From Clostridiaceae bacterium (GTDB taxonomy: Bacteria > Bacillota > Clostridia > Peptostreptococcales > Tindalliaceae): a stretch of DNA of 64,000 bases. The stretch spans positions 28,224-92,223 of the forward strand of contig JAGXHW010000010.1 in NCBI GenBank assembly GCA_024635995.1, in the 5' to 3' direction. A program made the position numbers and the translations under genes. Shown piece after piece: positions 22,276 through 29,224 of this stretch. The notes under the pieces are model-generated. The model worked only from the letters and a program-made list of their open reading frames with translations. It was not told the origin of the DNA and did not search any database. Position 1 is the first letter of the stretch. Each line of letters opens with the position of its first letter.

Positions 22276-22932
22276 CTACAGTGCAAACCTGTGATTACCT
22301 ATATCGGTGATGGTGGTTCGTGTTCTGATCCAGTGGCCATGACTCACCACCTTGGGATTATAAAAAAATAGTGCTCCGTCAACTACCTGGTAGCCTTTTA
22401 ATGCATCTGCCACCGCTTTCCTTGCTGATTCGTCTGGTTCCATCGAATAAATTGATCCGGTTCTAACAGGGCAAAACTGTCCTGGCTGTGTGATCACTCC
22501 GTTTATCGTGGATGGAAATGATTCACTAGCCACTCTATTGATCACAACGTTGGCCACTGCCAACATTCCTTCGTAGTCTTCGCCGCGCGCTTCGGCTGTC
22601 ACCAATTTTTCCAGTAACATGCGTTCTTCGTCGGTCACTGTAAGATCCGGGCGCATCTGATTAATTTTATCGAGTAGTCCGTTTACTTCTTGGATACGAC
22701 GAAGAAGGGCCTCTTCCAGAATTTCCTTCTGGTACTGTAGGTTTTCAGCCTCCAGCTGTAATCGGGCAATTTCTTCGCGCTGGATATCCAACTTTTCTTT
22801 ATAATCATTTTTTAGGGTTTGATTGATGGCCAGAAAGATGGCCAGGGTGGTAAGAAGTATTAGAAAATATGGACCTGTTCCGTGCCACCAAGGGCGACGG
22901 GAATCTATAGGTGCTATTGATCTGTGCAAAGA
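22276..22932 (-). CDS. membrane-anchored SleB-type cell wall hydrolase
   Basis: 218 residues from the ATG at 22932, which has GGAGGT nine bases upstream. There is one transmembrane helix (about residues 22-42), a coiled coil (about 45-80) and a Hydrolase_2/SleB domain to the end: LVTAEARGEDYEGMLAVANVVINR with the catalytic Glu, then TQPGQFCPV and a C-terminal IGNHRFA. SleB-type enzymes are lytic transglycosylases on spore cortex or cell wall. Finding one in the early operon, far from a lysis cassette, is unusual. The N-in topology puts the enzyme outside the membrane. Confidence 0.82.
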   Translation of the reverse strand, partial: SLHRSIAPIDSRRPWWHGTGPYFLILLTTLAIFLAINQTLKNDYKEKLDIQREEIARLQLEAENLQYQKEILEEALLRRIQEVNGLLDKINQMRPDLTVTDEERMLLEKLVTAEARGEDYEGMLAVANVVINRVASESFPSTINGVITQPGQFCPVRTGSIYSMEPDESARKAVADALKGYQVVDGALFFYNPKVVSHGHWIRTRTTITDIGNHRFAL

Positions 22933-22953
22933 CATTTGTCGTGACCTCCTTTG

Positions 22954-23025
22954 TTGTGATATAATCAAGTTACTTAAATGTATTTTTCTTTTTTTATGGT
23001 CCCTGTCAGCGGCTACTGGCAGGGA
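22954..23025 (+). promoter_or_regulatory. plus-strand extended -10 followed by a hairpin (possible antisense RNA)
   Basis: TTGTGATATAAT (22954-22965) contains an extended -10 (TGATATAAT) and has TTGTCG 18 bases upstream of the hexamer. Thirty-five bases later a hairpin forms from TCCCTGTCAG (23000-23009) and CTGGCAGGGA (23016-23025). The same 12 bases recur at 17802-17813 before another hairpin. Direction is opposite to the early operon. No terminator T-run follows, so the transcript end is unknown. Confidence 0.4.
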
Positions 23026-23226
23026 TCATTCCGTTTCATCCAACTTTTTCAGCATCTCCTTGTATTCTTTAATATTGCTCTTGTGATGAGTTGCTTCTGA
23101 ACCGGTTACCTCTTCATAGTTCTTTGCCATTTCTTCCAATCTTTCAATTCGTTCCATAAGAGCAACCCTCACTAATATTTCTTCGTTCATGTCCATTTTG
23201 AGTACTTTATTATTTGTCCTGGTCAT
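23026..23226 (-). CDS. small coiled-coil protein, 66 residues
   Basis: ATG at 23226 with GGAGGG six bases upstream; it overlaps the stop of a 21-codon frame upstream. The product is charged and helical (MERIERLEEMAKNYEEV, then IKEYKEMLKKLDETE). It is probably a small coiled coil. No family is recognised. Confidence 0.55.
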   Translation of the reverse strand: MTRTNNKVLKMDMNEEILVRVALMERIERLEEMAKNYEEVTGSEATHHKSNIKEYKEMLKKLDETE

Positions 23227-23288
23227 TGTTCTCCCTCCGCTTCGATGATCATGTCCTGCAACTCTTTGGCGTCCAGCGCCACTACCAT
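23223..23288 (-). CDS. possible 21-residue microprotein
   Basis: The ATG at 23288 overlaps the stop of the upstream gene (ATGGTAG), and its own stop overlaps the next start (CAATGA). The product is MVVALDAKELQDMIIEAEGEQ-like, an acidic helix (given here only in outline). It has no clear ribosome-binding site, so it would depend on coupling. It also carries the ribosome-binding site of the next gene. Tentative. Confidence 0.3.
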   Translation of the reverse strand: MVVALDAKELQDMIIEAEGEQ

Positions 23289-23482
23289 GGCATTAGACTG
23301 ATGGATGCTTCGGCTGAATTGGTTGCTGATTCTATGATCTTGTTAATGTCTGCATTCGACGTGAATTGGTCTACCAGGCTGTCACCTTTGTACAAAAATA
23401 CAACGTCTTCTTCTTCTCTTAGCTCAAACCCATATGGCAGTTCAAATGTTGGTGTAATCGACATACCTAGTTTCGTTGTCAT
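23282..23482 (-). CDS. hypothetical phage protein, 66 residues
   Basis: The ATG at 23482 has AGGAGG seven bases upstream; an ATG six codons earlier overlaps that motif. The product is beta-rich with short acidic turns (FELPYGFELREEEDVVFLYKG in parts) and ends LMPW. No family is recognised. Confidence 0.55.
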   Translation of the reverse strand: MTTKLGMSITPTFELPYGFELREEEDVVFLYKGDSLVDQFTSNADINKIIESATNSAEASISLMPW

Positions 23483-23514
23483 AGTGTATCCTCCTAACAT
23501 TCTGGTGATTATAT

Positions 23515-23712
23515 CTAATGTTTTTCCACACTTCTTTCAAGACTTTTATGCATCGATCTGCTTCTTAACTGCTCGTGCCGTAAATCAAACTCCAACTCCC
23601 ATATTTTTTCTTTCTGTTCATTTATGATTTTTCGTTGTCCCTCTGCATAACCTAGTGTGAAAATTATTATGAGGACGCAAAGTAGAACAATTAGCTGTAA
23701 TATTTTATGCAT
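23515..23712 (-). CDS. small single-TM protein, 65 residues
   Basis: ATG at 23712 with GGAGGGG upstream. Residues 4-22 are a transmembrane helix (ILQLIVLLCVLIIIFTLGY), followed by a charged helical region (KIINEQKEKIWELEFDLRHE) likely forming a coiled coil. The layout is like small spanin- or anchor-like proteins, but no family is recognised. Confidence 0.55.
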   Translation of the reverse strand: MHKILQLIVLLCVLIIIFTLGYAEGQRKIINEQKEKIWELEFDLRHEQLRSRSMHKSLERSVEKH

Positions 23713-23716
23713 ACAA

Positions 23717-24130
23717 TCACCCCTCCTGACTTCTGGGTCTTTTCTTTTTGAGAAGTATTTTTTCTAGTTCCTCATTGGTGTAATCTTTTCCTCGGCTCTC
23801 AGGCAGGTGAAACCCTGTTCTAGTAGCTTTGTGTCCCGGTTGTGATTGGGGTGTGTTTGCTGTGGGCGTGTAATTTTCATCCAGATAGTCTTCATAACCC
23901 GATGTCAAAAATGTTGAACCGTACTGAAAGGCCAGGGGAAATCCTGTTGATCGCTTTTGTTCTACTTCTGTTTTGTAGCGTCCAATTGCCCTGGCCATGT
24001 GGTCGTAACCTATTTTGTGTAGTTGTTTTTTTCTGTCGGTTTTGATTTTTCCTTTTCCCTTTTTCTCTGGGTAAATTTTCCATATTCGCTCGAAGGTTTC
24101 TTCATAATGCTTTAACTCTTTTTCTGCCAT
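23717..24130 (-). CDS. phage replication-related protein, DnaD-tail-like
   Basis: 137 residues. The stretch FERIWKIYPEKKGKGKI, GYDHMARAIGRYKTEV and FQYGSTFLTSGYEDYLDENY resembles the C-terminal segment found in many Firmicutes phage replisome-organiser (DnaD-like) proteins. Here it stands alone, without the N-terminal winged helix. It may help load replication proteins. The start has AGGAGGG five bases upstream. Confidence in the gene is high, in the role moderate. Confidence 0.65.
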   Translation of the reverse strand: MAEKELKHYEETFERIWKIYPEKKGKGKIKTDRKKQLHKIGYDHMARAIGRYKTEVEQKRSTGFPLAFQYGSTFLTSGYEDYLDENYTPTANTPQSQPGHKATRTGFHLPESRGKDYTNEELEKILLKKKRPRSQEG

Positions 24131-24144
24131 TGTCTCCCTCCTGT

Positions 24145-24213
24145 TTACTTTCTTCCTTCTTCGTCTGTGATCATGGTTAGTTTTCCTATTTGCTTGTTCC
24201 TGGGCTCATTCAC
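24145..24213 (-). CDS. possible 22-residue microprotein
   Basis: A GTG at 24213 lies 11 bases after AGGAGG and overlaps the end of the upstream gene. It would encode a short polar peptide (MNEPRNKQIGKLTM at the start). Spacing is long and the product short. It fills the only gap between two genes, so it is listed as tentative. Confidence 0.3.
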   Translation of the reverse strand: MNEPRNKQIGKLTMITDEEGRK

Positions 24214-24724
24214 GATCCGCTGTCCTCCTGGCTTTCTGTATTCTGTTTTCCATGGTGCTACTTGTCAATCTGCCTATTTCTGCGAAGATCTTTAAAGCGT
24301 CTTCTGTACTTATCAAATTTGGTGTTGAATATGCAATTTTCAGTACTGGTGCTTTTGTGTAAAGGTCTGGTCTGCATATTGGACATGCGCACTCTTTCTG
24401 CTGTACACTTTCCTCTTGCTCTTTAATTCTGGCTTCTTCCTCTTCCGTCAGGTCCTCTTCCTGCTGTCCCTCTTTCATTTTTTCTTGTTCTTCGATGTAC
24501 TTTTCTATGGCCAGGTGGAATCTGTTACTATCTGGCATACTTTCATATCTTTTATCCAGGCTATCTGCTATTCTTTTTATGCTTACTACTGCATCTTCCA
24601 GTTCTTTTGATGTTGATTTATTCATCCTTACAATTTCGTGCAACATTTCCTGAGTTTCGATTTGCTTTTTTTCTAGTTTTTCTAACCTTCTGCAGACATT
24701 GCGTCTTCTTTTTTGTTTTGGCAT
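24206..24724 (-). CDS. hypothetical coiled-coil phage protein with a CxxC
   Basis: 172 residues from the ATG at 24724, which overlaps the stop of the upstream gene (TAATG). The N-terminus is very basic (MPKQKRRRNVCRR), followed by long charged helices and then CACPICRPDLY near residue 113, a possible metal-binding knuckle. The frame is open further upstream over the previous gene, but that part looks non-native. Function unknown. Confidence 0.55.
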   Translation of the reverse strand: MPKQKRRRNVCRRLEKLEKKQIETQEMLHEIVRMNKSTSKELEDAVVSIKRIADSLDKRYESMPDSNRFHLAIEKYIEEQEKMKEGQQEEDLTEEEEARIKEQEESVQQKECACPICRPDLYTKAPVLKIAYSTPNLISTEDALKIFAEIGRLTSSTMENRIQKARRTADRE

Positions 24725-24942
24725 TATACGGCCTCTCTTTCCTTCAGTTGGTTTCTTTTCTTGTGGTTTATCTGGACGATATCTTTTATAACCTCTTCCA
24801 GGCCCTTGCCGGTGATCAGCTTGCAATGGTTATCAAGGGCCTGGTGTGTGCCTGTAATTTCTTCCTGTGGCTCCATTCTTTCTTCTTTCAATAATTCGCC
24901 GGTTTTTCTGCTGTAGGTTTTTCGCATTATGCCAACCTGCAT
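24724..24942 (-). CDS. hypothetical phage protein, 72 residues
   Basis: ATG at 24942 with GGAAAGGGTG upstream; an in-frame GTG three codons earlier overlaps that motif. The product begins MQVGIMRKTYSRKTGELL and has a helical second half (CKLITGKGLEEVIKDIV). It is coupled to the next gene by TAATG. No family is recognised. Confidence 0.55.
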   Translation of the reverse strand: MQVGIMRKTYSRKTGELLKEERMEPQEEITGTHQALDNHCKLITGKGLEEVIKDIVQINHKKRNQLKEREAV

Positions 24943-24957
24943 GGCGTTCACCCTTTC

Positions 24958-25698
24958 CTATACTGCTTCTACTTCATCCCGCTCGATCATGGGTAGAGTG
25001 TCATTTTCTTTTAAGAGGTTATACAGGAATAAGCGGCCTTTTTGAGTCCATTTGGTGTGCATTGTTACGTCTGGCCGGCCATCTGTCCTGGTAATGTCGA
25101 TGGTTTCTGAGTGGGTGTAGCCTTTACCATGATGTTTGCTGTATAGCAGCCATTGCCCTGATTGCTTATATTGCACTCCCAGTTGATGGAGCATTCGGTT
25201 CATGGCCGTTGCACTCATGCCGTAGTCTTTTGATATCTGTTGCATGGTCACTGTGCCTTTGCTTTTCAGAATTTTATCTGTGTAATCGGCTTTTGGCTTT
25301 AATTCGCCTATCACCTGGTGGGCTACCGTGACTTGTTTTTCCAGTTCTTCCTGCCTTTTGGCCAGTTGATACAGAAATTGGCTGGTGATCTGTGGCGGCT
25401 GTTTTTCCATTTCTTCAATTTTCATGATGAGTTTTCTTCTGGCCACTGCGTCGTACCTGGCTGCCAGCTGCAGGGCTCCTGCTTTTGTCAGAATGTAGCA
25501 GGGTTGAACTTTGTTTTGGTTGTTAGCATATGACGACGGCTGAAAAATTAGCTGTCCTCCCAGTTCTGCTTTTTTCAACTTTTCCATTTCATCCCTTATG
25601 TCAGCGAGAACATTCTTGTGCTCTTTTCCAAAGTGATGTGCTATCATTCTACTGTCTAGTTTCACTTCTCCGTTTTCTATTCTGATCAGTTCGTTCAT
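24958..25698 (-). CDS. phage antirepressor, Rha plus ANT domains
   Basis: 246 residues. Residues 1-95 are a Rha-type domain (KLDSRMIAHHFGKEHKNVLADIR, later CYILTKAGALQLAARYD). The C-terminal part from about 140 is the ANT/KilA-C domain (KGTVTMQQISKDYGMSATAMNRMLHQLG, TEKGRLFLYNLL-like end). Such proteins counter repressors or switch lytic development. It is the second gene of the early operon, after the cro-like gene, and would be expressed from the rightward-to-leftward early promoter at 25943-25971. Confidence 0.88.
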   Translation of the reverse strand: MNELIRIENGEVKLDSRMIAHHFGKEHKNVLADIRDEMEKLKKAELGGQLIFQPSSYANNQNKVQPCYILTKAGALQLAARYDAVARRKLIMKIEEMEKQPPQITSQFLYQLAKRQEELEKQVTVAHQVIGELKPKADYTDKILKSKGTVTMQQISKDYGMSATAMNRMLHQLGVQYKQSGQWLLYSKHHGKGYTHSETIDITRTDGRPDVTMHTKWTQKGRLFLYNLLKENDTLPMIERDEVEAV

Positions 25699-25708
25699 CG
25701 TCTTCCTC

Positions 25709-25897
25709 CTATTTCAAAAATTCAGATGGGGAAACTTCCAGCGCTTCAGCAATTCTTTGTAATTCTTCAATCTGGATTCTTCTGTGACCGTTTAGCATAG
25801 AATTGAATACCTTGATGTCAAATCCGCATTTCTGTGCTACGTAAATCTGCTTCAAGCCTCTCTTTTCAATAAACTCTTTAATTTTTAATCCCGTCAT
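25709..25897 (-). CDS. Cro-like HTH regulator
   Basis: 62 residues forming one HTH_3/Cro-C1 domain: IKEFIEKRGLKQIYVAQKCGF then FNSMLNGHRRIQIEELQRIAEAL. It is the first gene transcribed leftward from the switch region, diverging from the cI-like gene, so it is the probable Cro. AAAGGAG lies upstream of its ATG. It likely binds the two operator sites in the intergenic region. Confidence 0.85.
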   Translation of the reverse strand: MTGLKIKEFIEKRGLKQIYVAQKCGFDIKVFNSMLNGHRRIQIEELQRIAEALEVSPSEFLK

Positions 25898-25917
25898 GGT
25901 TAATCTCCTTTCTTCAA

Positions 25918-26033
25918 CTCCAATTAATTTGGATCTATTGATAGTTTAGACCATTTATCTTGGGTTGTCAAGAAATAAAATCCATTTAGTTGGATAAATT
26001 TTCTTTACATGGGTACAGATGTTGATATATAGT
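25918..26033. promoter_or_regulatory. divergent lysogeny/early promoters with two operators
   Basis: Leftward promoter: TTGACA (minus, 25966-25971), 17 bases, TAAACT (25943-25948). Rightward promoter: TTTACA (26004-26009), 18 bases, TATAGT (26028-26033). Two related palindromes flank the leftward promoter: CTCCAATTAATTTGGAT (25918-25934), downstream of its -10, and ATCCATTTAGTTGGAT (25980-25995), between the two -35 boxes. Consensus ATCCAA-N5-TTGGAT fits a dimeric repressor. Binding at both sites would block early transcription. Confidence 0.8.
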
Positions 26034-26078
26034 AAATATATTCAAATAATTATTTATACTTAGAAAGGGGTTGTACAT

Positions 26079-26660
26079 ATGAATCTTGCAAATAAACTTA
26101 AAGAAGGTAGGATAAAAATGGGATACTCACAGGAGAAGGTTGAAAAGCTTACCGGCATTAAAGAGCGTACAATAAGTAATTATGAAAATGGTGTAAGTAG
26201 GCCTGACGTTGATAATTTGAAAAAACTCATTGATCTTTATGATTTGGATCCTGATGCACTGTTTGAAATAAAACCTAAGCAATGGAACAAAGTTCCTTTA
26301 TATGGTAAGATTCCTGCCGGTGATGCTTGTATGGTGGCGGAAGATATTGAAGATTACATATATGCTGAAGTTGATAATGCGGATGATTATTTTTTCTTAG
26401 AGGTTAAAGGCAACAGCATGATCGGAATAAACATTCACCCTGGCTACCGAGTTCTGGTAAGAAGACAACAGGACGTTGAAAACGGAGAAATAGCCATTGT
26501 AAAAATCAATTCTGAAGAAGCAACTCTTAAGAGGGTCAAAAAAGAAAATGGGGAGGTGAGGCTTATAGCTGAAAATCCACAGTATCCGACGCAAATTGTC
26601 AAACACGAAGATGCATGTATTCTTGGTAAAGTTATTAGAGTAGAATTTGAGCCAAAATAG
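26079..26660 (+). CDS. CI-like self-cleaving repressor
   Basis: 193 residues. An HTH_3 domain is at about 5-55 (MGYSQEKVEKLTGIKERTISNYENG in parts), and a LexA/S24 peptidase domain fills the rest. The cleavage site is A80-G81 (KIPAGDA); catalytic residues are Ser113 in GNSM and Lys151 in TLKRV. It maintains lysogeny and should be inactivated by RecA after DNA damage. The start has AAAGGGG upstream and is driven by the rightward promoter at 26004-26033. The next two genes follow within 15-16 bases. Confidence 0.93.
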   Translation: MNLANKLKEGRIKMGYSQEKVEKLTGIKERTISNYENGVSRPDVDNLKKLIDLYDLDPDALFEIKPKQWNKVPLYGKIPAGDACMVAEDIEDYIYAEVDNADDYFFLEVKGNSMIGINIHPGYRVLVRRQQDVENGEIAIVKINSEEATLKRVKKENGEVRLIAENPQYPTQIVKHEDACILGKVIRVEFEPK

Positions 26661-26674
26661 AGAGGGGACTAAAA

Positions 26675-27481
26675 ATGGGATTGTTCAAGAAAAACAACAG
26701 TATCAATGACGAACGCCAGGAAGAGAAAGTTAAGAAGCCAATTTATAAGAGAAAGTGGTTTATTGCTATAATTTTATTGTTTGTTTTGCCTGTAGTATTT
26801 GGTGGTCTTGGCTCCGACGATCCGCAGGAAGAACCGACTGAGATTGCTGCTGAAGAAATGTCCGTTGAACCTGAACCTGTTGAAGAATCAGAACCTGTTC
26901 AGGCACCAGAACCTGAACCAGAGCCTGAGCCAGAGCCTGAGCCAGAGCCTGAGCCAGAGCCTGACCCTATTACATATTCCGGTTCAGGGGATGATGTTAT
27001 TGCTGTTGAAACTCCGGAAGATGGGCCAATTATTTTATATATTACAGGAAACGCTTCAAGAGGCCATTTCGCTGTTGCCGGTTATGATTCTAATGACAAC
27101 CATGTCGAGTTATTTGTAAACACTACTGATCCATACGAAGGAATTACCATGGATGCCAGCGGTGCGACAACACTTTTAGAAATATCATCAAATGGTGCGT
27201 GGACTATTGAATCAAGATCTCTTAGGTCTTGTAGAATATTAAATGCTCCAGGAAGCATAACTGGCGTCGGGGATGAAATTCTATTAGTTGAAGGCAGCGC
27301 GAGTATTGCTAATATCAAAGGTAATTCAAATGCCCGTCATTTTAGTGTTATTGGATATAACCCGGGTGGAAACTTGATGGTAAATACTACTGACATTTAC
27401 GAAGGTAATTTGAGATTTCCCAGGGATACTTTTGTATTGCAAATTACAGCTGAAGGTGAATGGTCCATTGAATTAGAATAG
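26675..27481 (+). CDS. membrane-anchored surface protein with tandem beta repeats (lysogenic conversion candidate)
   Basis: 268 residues. A basic cytoplasmic head (to residue 27) is followed by one transmembrane helix (about 28-46). An acidic linker with an uninterrupted Glu-Pro run (about 77-95) comes next, then two related domains of about 60 residues each: HFAVAGYDSNDN..VNTTDPYEG..GAWTIE (about 117-178) and HFSVIGYNPGGN..VNTTDIYEG..EWSIE (about 200-266). Topology is N-in/C-out. The gene starts 14 bases after cI with AGAGGGG, so it is probably expressed with cI in the lysogen. No family name can be given. A role in superinfection exclusion or host surface change is inference from position. 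Confidence 0.75.
   Translation: MGLFKKNNSINDERQEEKVKKPIYKRKWFIAIILLFVLPVVFGGLGSDDPQEEPTEIAAEEMSVEPEPVEESEPVQAPEPEPEPEPEPEPEPEPEPDPITYSGSGDDVIAVETPEDGPIILYITGNASRGHFAVAGYDSNDNHVELFVNTTDPYEGITMDASGATTLLEISSNGAWTIESRSLRSCRILNAPGSITGVGDEILLVEGSASIANIKGNSNARHFSVIGYNPGGNLMVNTTDIYEGNLRFPRDTFVLQITAEGEWSIELE
26909..26964 (+). repeat. 12-bp tandem repeat encoding Glu-Pro
   Basis: The unit GAGCCTGAGCCA, with slightly diverged first copies (GAACCTGAACCA), repeats about four and a half times in the coding sequence of the surface protein. It encodes a rigid Glu-Pro stalk. Because the unit is a multiple of three, copy-number change would alter linker length without shifting the frame. Confidence 0.85.
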
Positions 27482-27496
27482 TTAGGAGTGTTACTT

Positions 27497-29224
27497 ATGA
27501 CCAATGCGGTGATCTATGCCAGGTATAGCAGTGACAACCAGCGGGACGAATCAATCGATGCTCAGGTGAGGGCCATCCATAAATACGCGCATTCTAAAGG
27601 TATGCTGGTTGTTGATTTGTATACGGATGAGGCTAAATCTGCCACTACTGACGATCGGCCAGGCTTTCAGAAATTAATGCGTGATGCTGAAGACGGTAGG
27701 TTTTCTATTGTTCTGGTACACAAGCTTGATCGGTTCGCCCGTAACCGGTATGACAGCGCTTTTTATAAACGTCATTTGCGGCGCAATGGTGTGAAGGTTT
27801 GTTCTGTGTTGGAGAATTTGGACGATAGTCCTGAGAGTATTATTTTGGAAAGTTTGTTGGAGGGCATGGCTGAGTACTATAGTAAGAACTTGGCCAGGGA
27901 AGTAATGAAAGGACTCAGTGAAACTGCATACCAGTGCAAGCACACTGGCGGCATGGCACCGCTTGGTTTTGATGTTGCTCCTGATAAAACTTATGTTATT
28001 AATGAACGGGAAGCTGAAGCTGTGCGTCTTATCTTTAGTATGTATGCCAGCGGCCATGGCTATAGTTCTATTCTTGATGCTTTGAATGGTGCCGGGTACC
28101 GCACAAAGCTGGGCCGCAAATTCGGTAAAAATAGTTTGCATGACATTATGAAAAATGAGAAGTACAGTGGGGTTTTTGTTTTCAATAAAACCGAGCGAAA
28201 GATTGATGGCAAGCGTAATGGCCACAAGTACAAGCCTGCTGATGAGGTTATTCGGATACCTGATGGATGTCCGCGCATTGTTCCGGACGAAACATTTAGA
28301 GCTGTTCAGAATAAGTTGACTGATAATGCCCGGAATGGCGGCAGGTTTTCTTCCAAGGTACTATACCTCTTGTCTGGGATCATCTACTGTGGCAACTGCG
28401 GTGGTACTATGTATGGTAATCGCGCTTTTAATGGGCGCAACAAAACAGAGTACATCACATACCGATGTACCACCCGAAAACAAAAACGTGATTGCAAAGC
28501 TAAACCTATAAACAGGGATTTTATTGAGACGATTGTCATTGATGGGCTTCATGATACTTTCTTTTCAGATGAGATAATTGGCTCTATGGCCACTTTGATT
28601 CATGAGGCTATTGAGGTTCAGTTCAGTGAGCTTCCTGAGGCCATTAAAACGCGTGAAACGGAACTGAGGCAGGTTGAAAATAAAATCTATAACATTGTTC
28701 AGTCAATTGCCGGCGGAATGTTTCACGAGTCTATGAAGGCTGAAATGGATCACCTGGAAGAGCGAAAGCGTGAGATTAATGATTTTATCACAAAGGCTAA
28801 GATTGATTTTAGCCGTAATCATTACACTCGTGATGAAGTGCTTCATTACTTGGAGCGTTTTCAGAATTTGAAAGAGTTTGCGAAGGTAGACCAGCGGGCG
28901 GTTATCCAGCAGTTTGTTCACCGGGTTACCGTGTTTGAAGAAGAGGTTGTGATTGATTTTAAGATTGATCATTTTGTCAGATTAAAGAGAAAGAAAAACG
29001 GCACCCCGGAATCTAGTTCCGGTGATGCCGACTGTACCTTGAATGGTGGAGACGAGGGGAGTCGAACCCCTGTCCGAAAGCCCTTTGCCATCAGTTTCTC
29101 CGAGCGCAGCTACTGTTTTAGATCTCGTCTTGCCTGGCTGCCAGTAACAACATCCAGGTTCGACCAGCCCCAATCGTACAACGCAGGGTCAAGGCAACCC
29201 CCTGCGACGTTCCCCGCTAGATGA
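27497..29224 (+). CDS. int: large serine recombinase (phage integrase) reading into ssrA
   Basis: 575 residues from the ATG at 27497 (TTAGGAG upstream). The resolvase domain starts with YARYSSDNQ (catalytic Ser11) and has the conserved VLVHKLDRFARNRYD helix. A Recombinase domain and a zinc ribbon follow (CGNCGG at about 295, paired with YRCTTRKQKRDC), then a coiled coil. It catalyses phage integration and excision. Native-looking sequence ends near VRLKRKKNG (about 28,998); there is no stop before ssrA, and the frame continues until TGA at 29,222-29,224. The last 60 or so residues are antisense to ssrA and probably not part of the folded enzyme. It likely shares a transcript with cI. Confidence 0.9.
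   Translation: MTNAVIYARYSSDNQRDESIDAQVRAIHKYAHSKGMLVVDLYTDEAKSATTDDRPGFQKLMRDAEDGRFSIVLVHKLDRFARNRYDSAFYKRHLRRNGVKVCSVLENLDDSPESIILESLLEGMAEYYSKNLAREVMKGLSETAYQCKHTGGMAPLGFDVAPDKTYVINEREAEAVRLIFSMYASGHGYSSILDALNGAGYRTKLGRKFGKNSLHDIMKNEKYSGVFVFNKTERKIDGKRNGHKYKPADEVIRIPDGCPRIVPDETFRAVQNKLTDNARNGGRFSSKVLYLLSGIIYCGNCGGTMYGNRAFNGRNKTEYITYRCTTRKQKRDCKAKPINRDFIETIVIDGLHDTFFSDEIIGSMATLIHEAIEVQFSELPEAIKTRETELRQVENKIYNIVQSIAGGMFHESMKAEMDHLEERKREINDFITKAKIDFSRNHYTRDEVLHYLERFQNLKEFAKVDQRAVIQQFVHRVTVFEEEVVIDFKIDHFVRLKRKKNGTPESSSGDADCTLNGGDEGSRTPVRKPFAISFSERSYCFRSRLAWLPVTTSRFDQPQSYNAGSRQPPATFPAR
28987..29030 (-). terminator. putative ssrA terminator, inside the integrase gene
   Basis: On the minus strand CGGCATCACCGGAA pairs with TTCCGGGGTGCCG across CTAGA and is followed by TTTTTCTTTCTC. 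It begins 14 bases after the encoded CCA of ssrA. This is a clear intrinsic terminator for tmRNA. The same bases are sense codons near the end of the integrase frame on the other strand. Confidence 0.8.

Noticed and set aside
22055..22932. Small membrane protein plus SleB hydrolase as a holin-endolysin lysis cassette
   Set aside because: The genes are in the early operon before replication genes, and the hydrolase has its own membrane anchor, unlike a typical endolysin.
22999..23025. The hairpin after the 66-codon coiled-coil gene as a minus-strand terminator
   Set aside because: On the minus strand the stem is followed by an A-rich, not T-rich, stretch.
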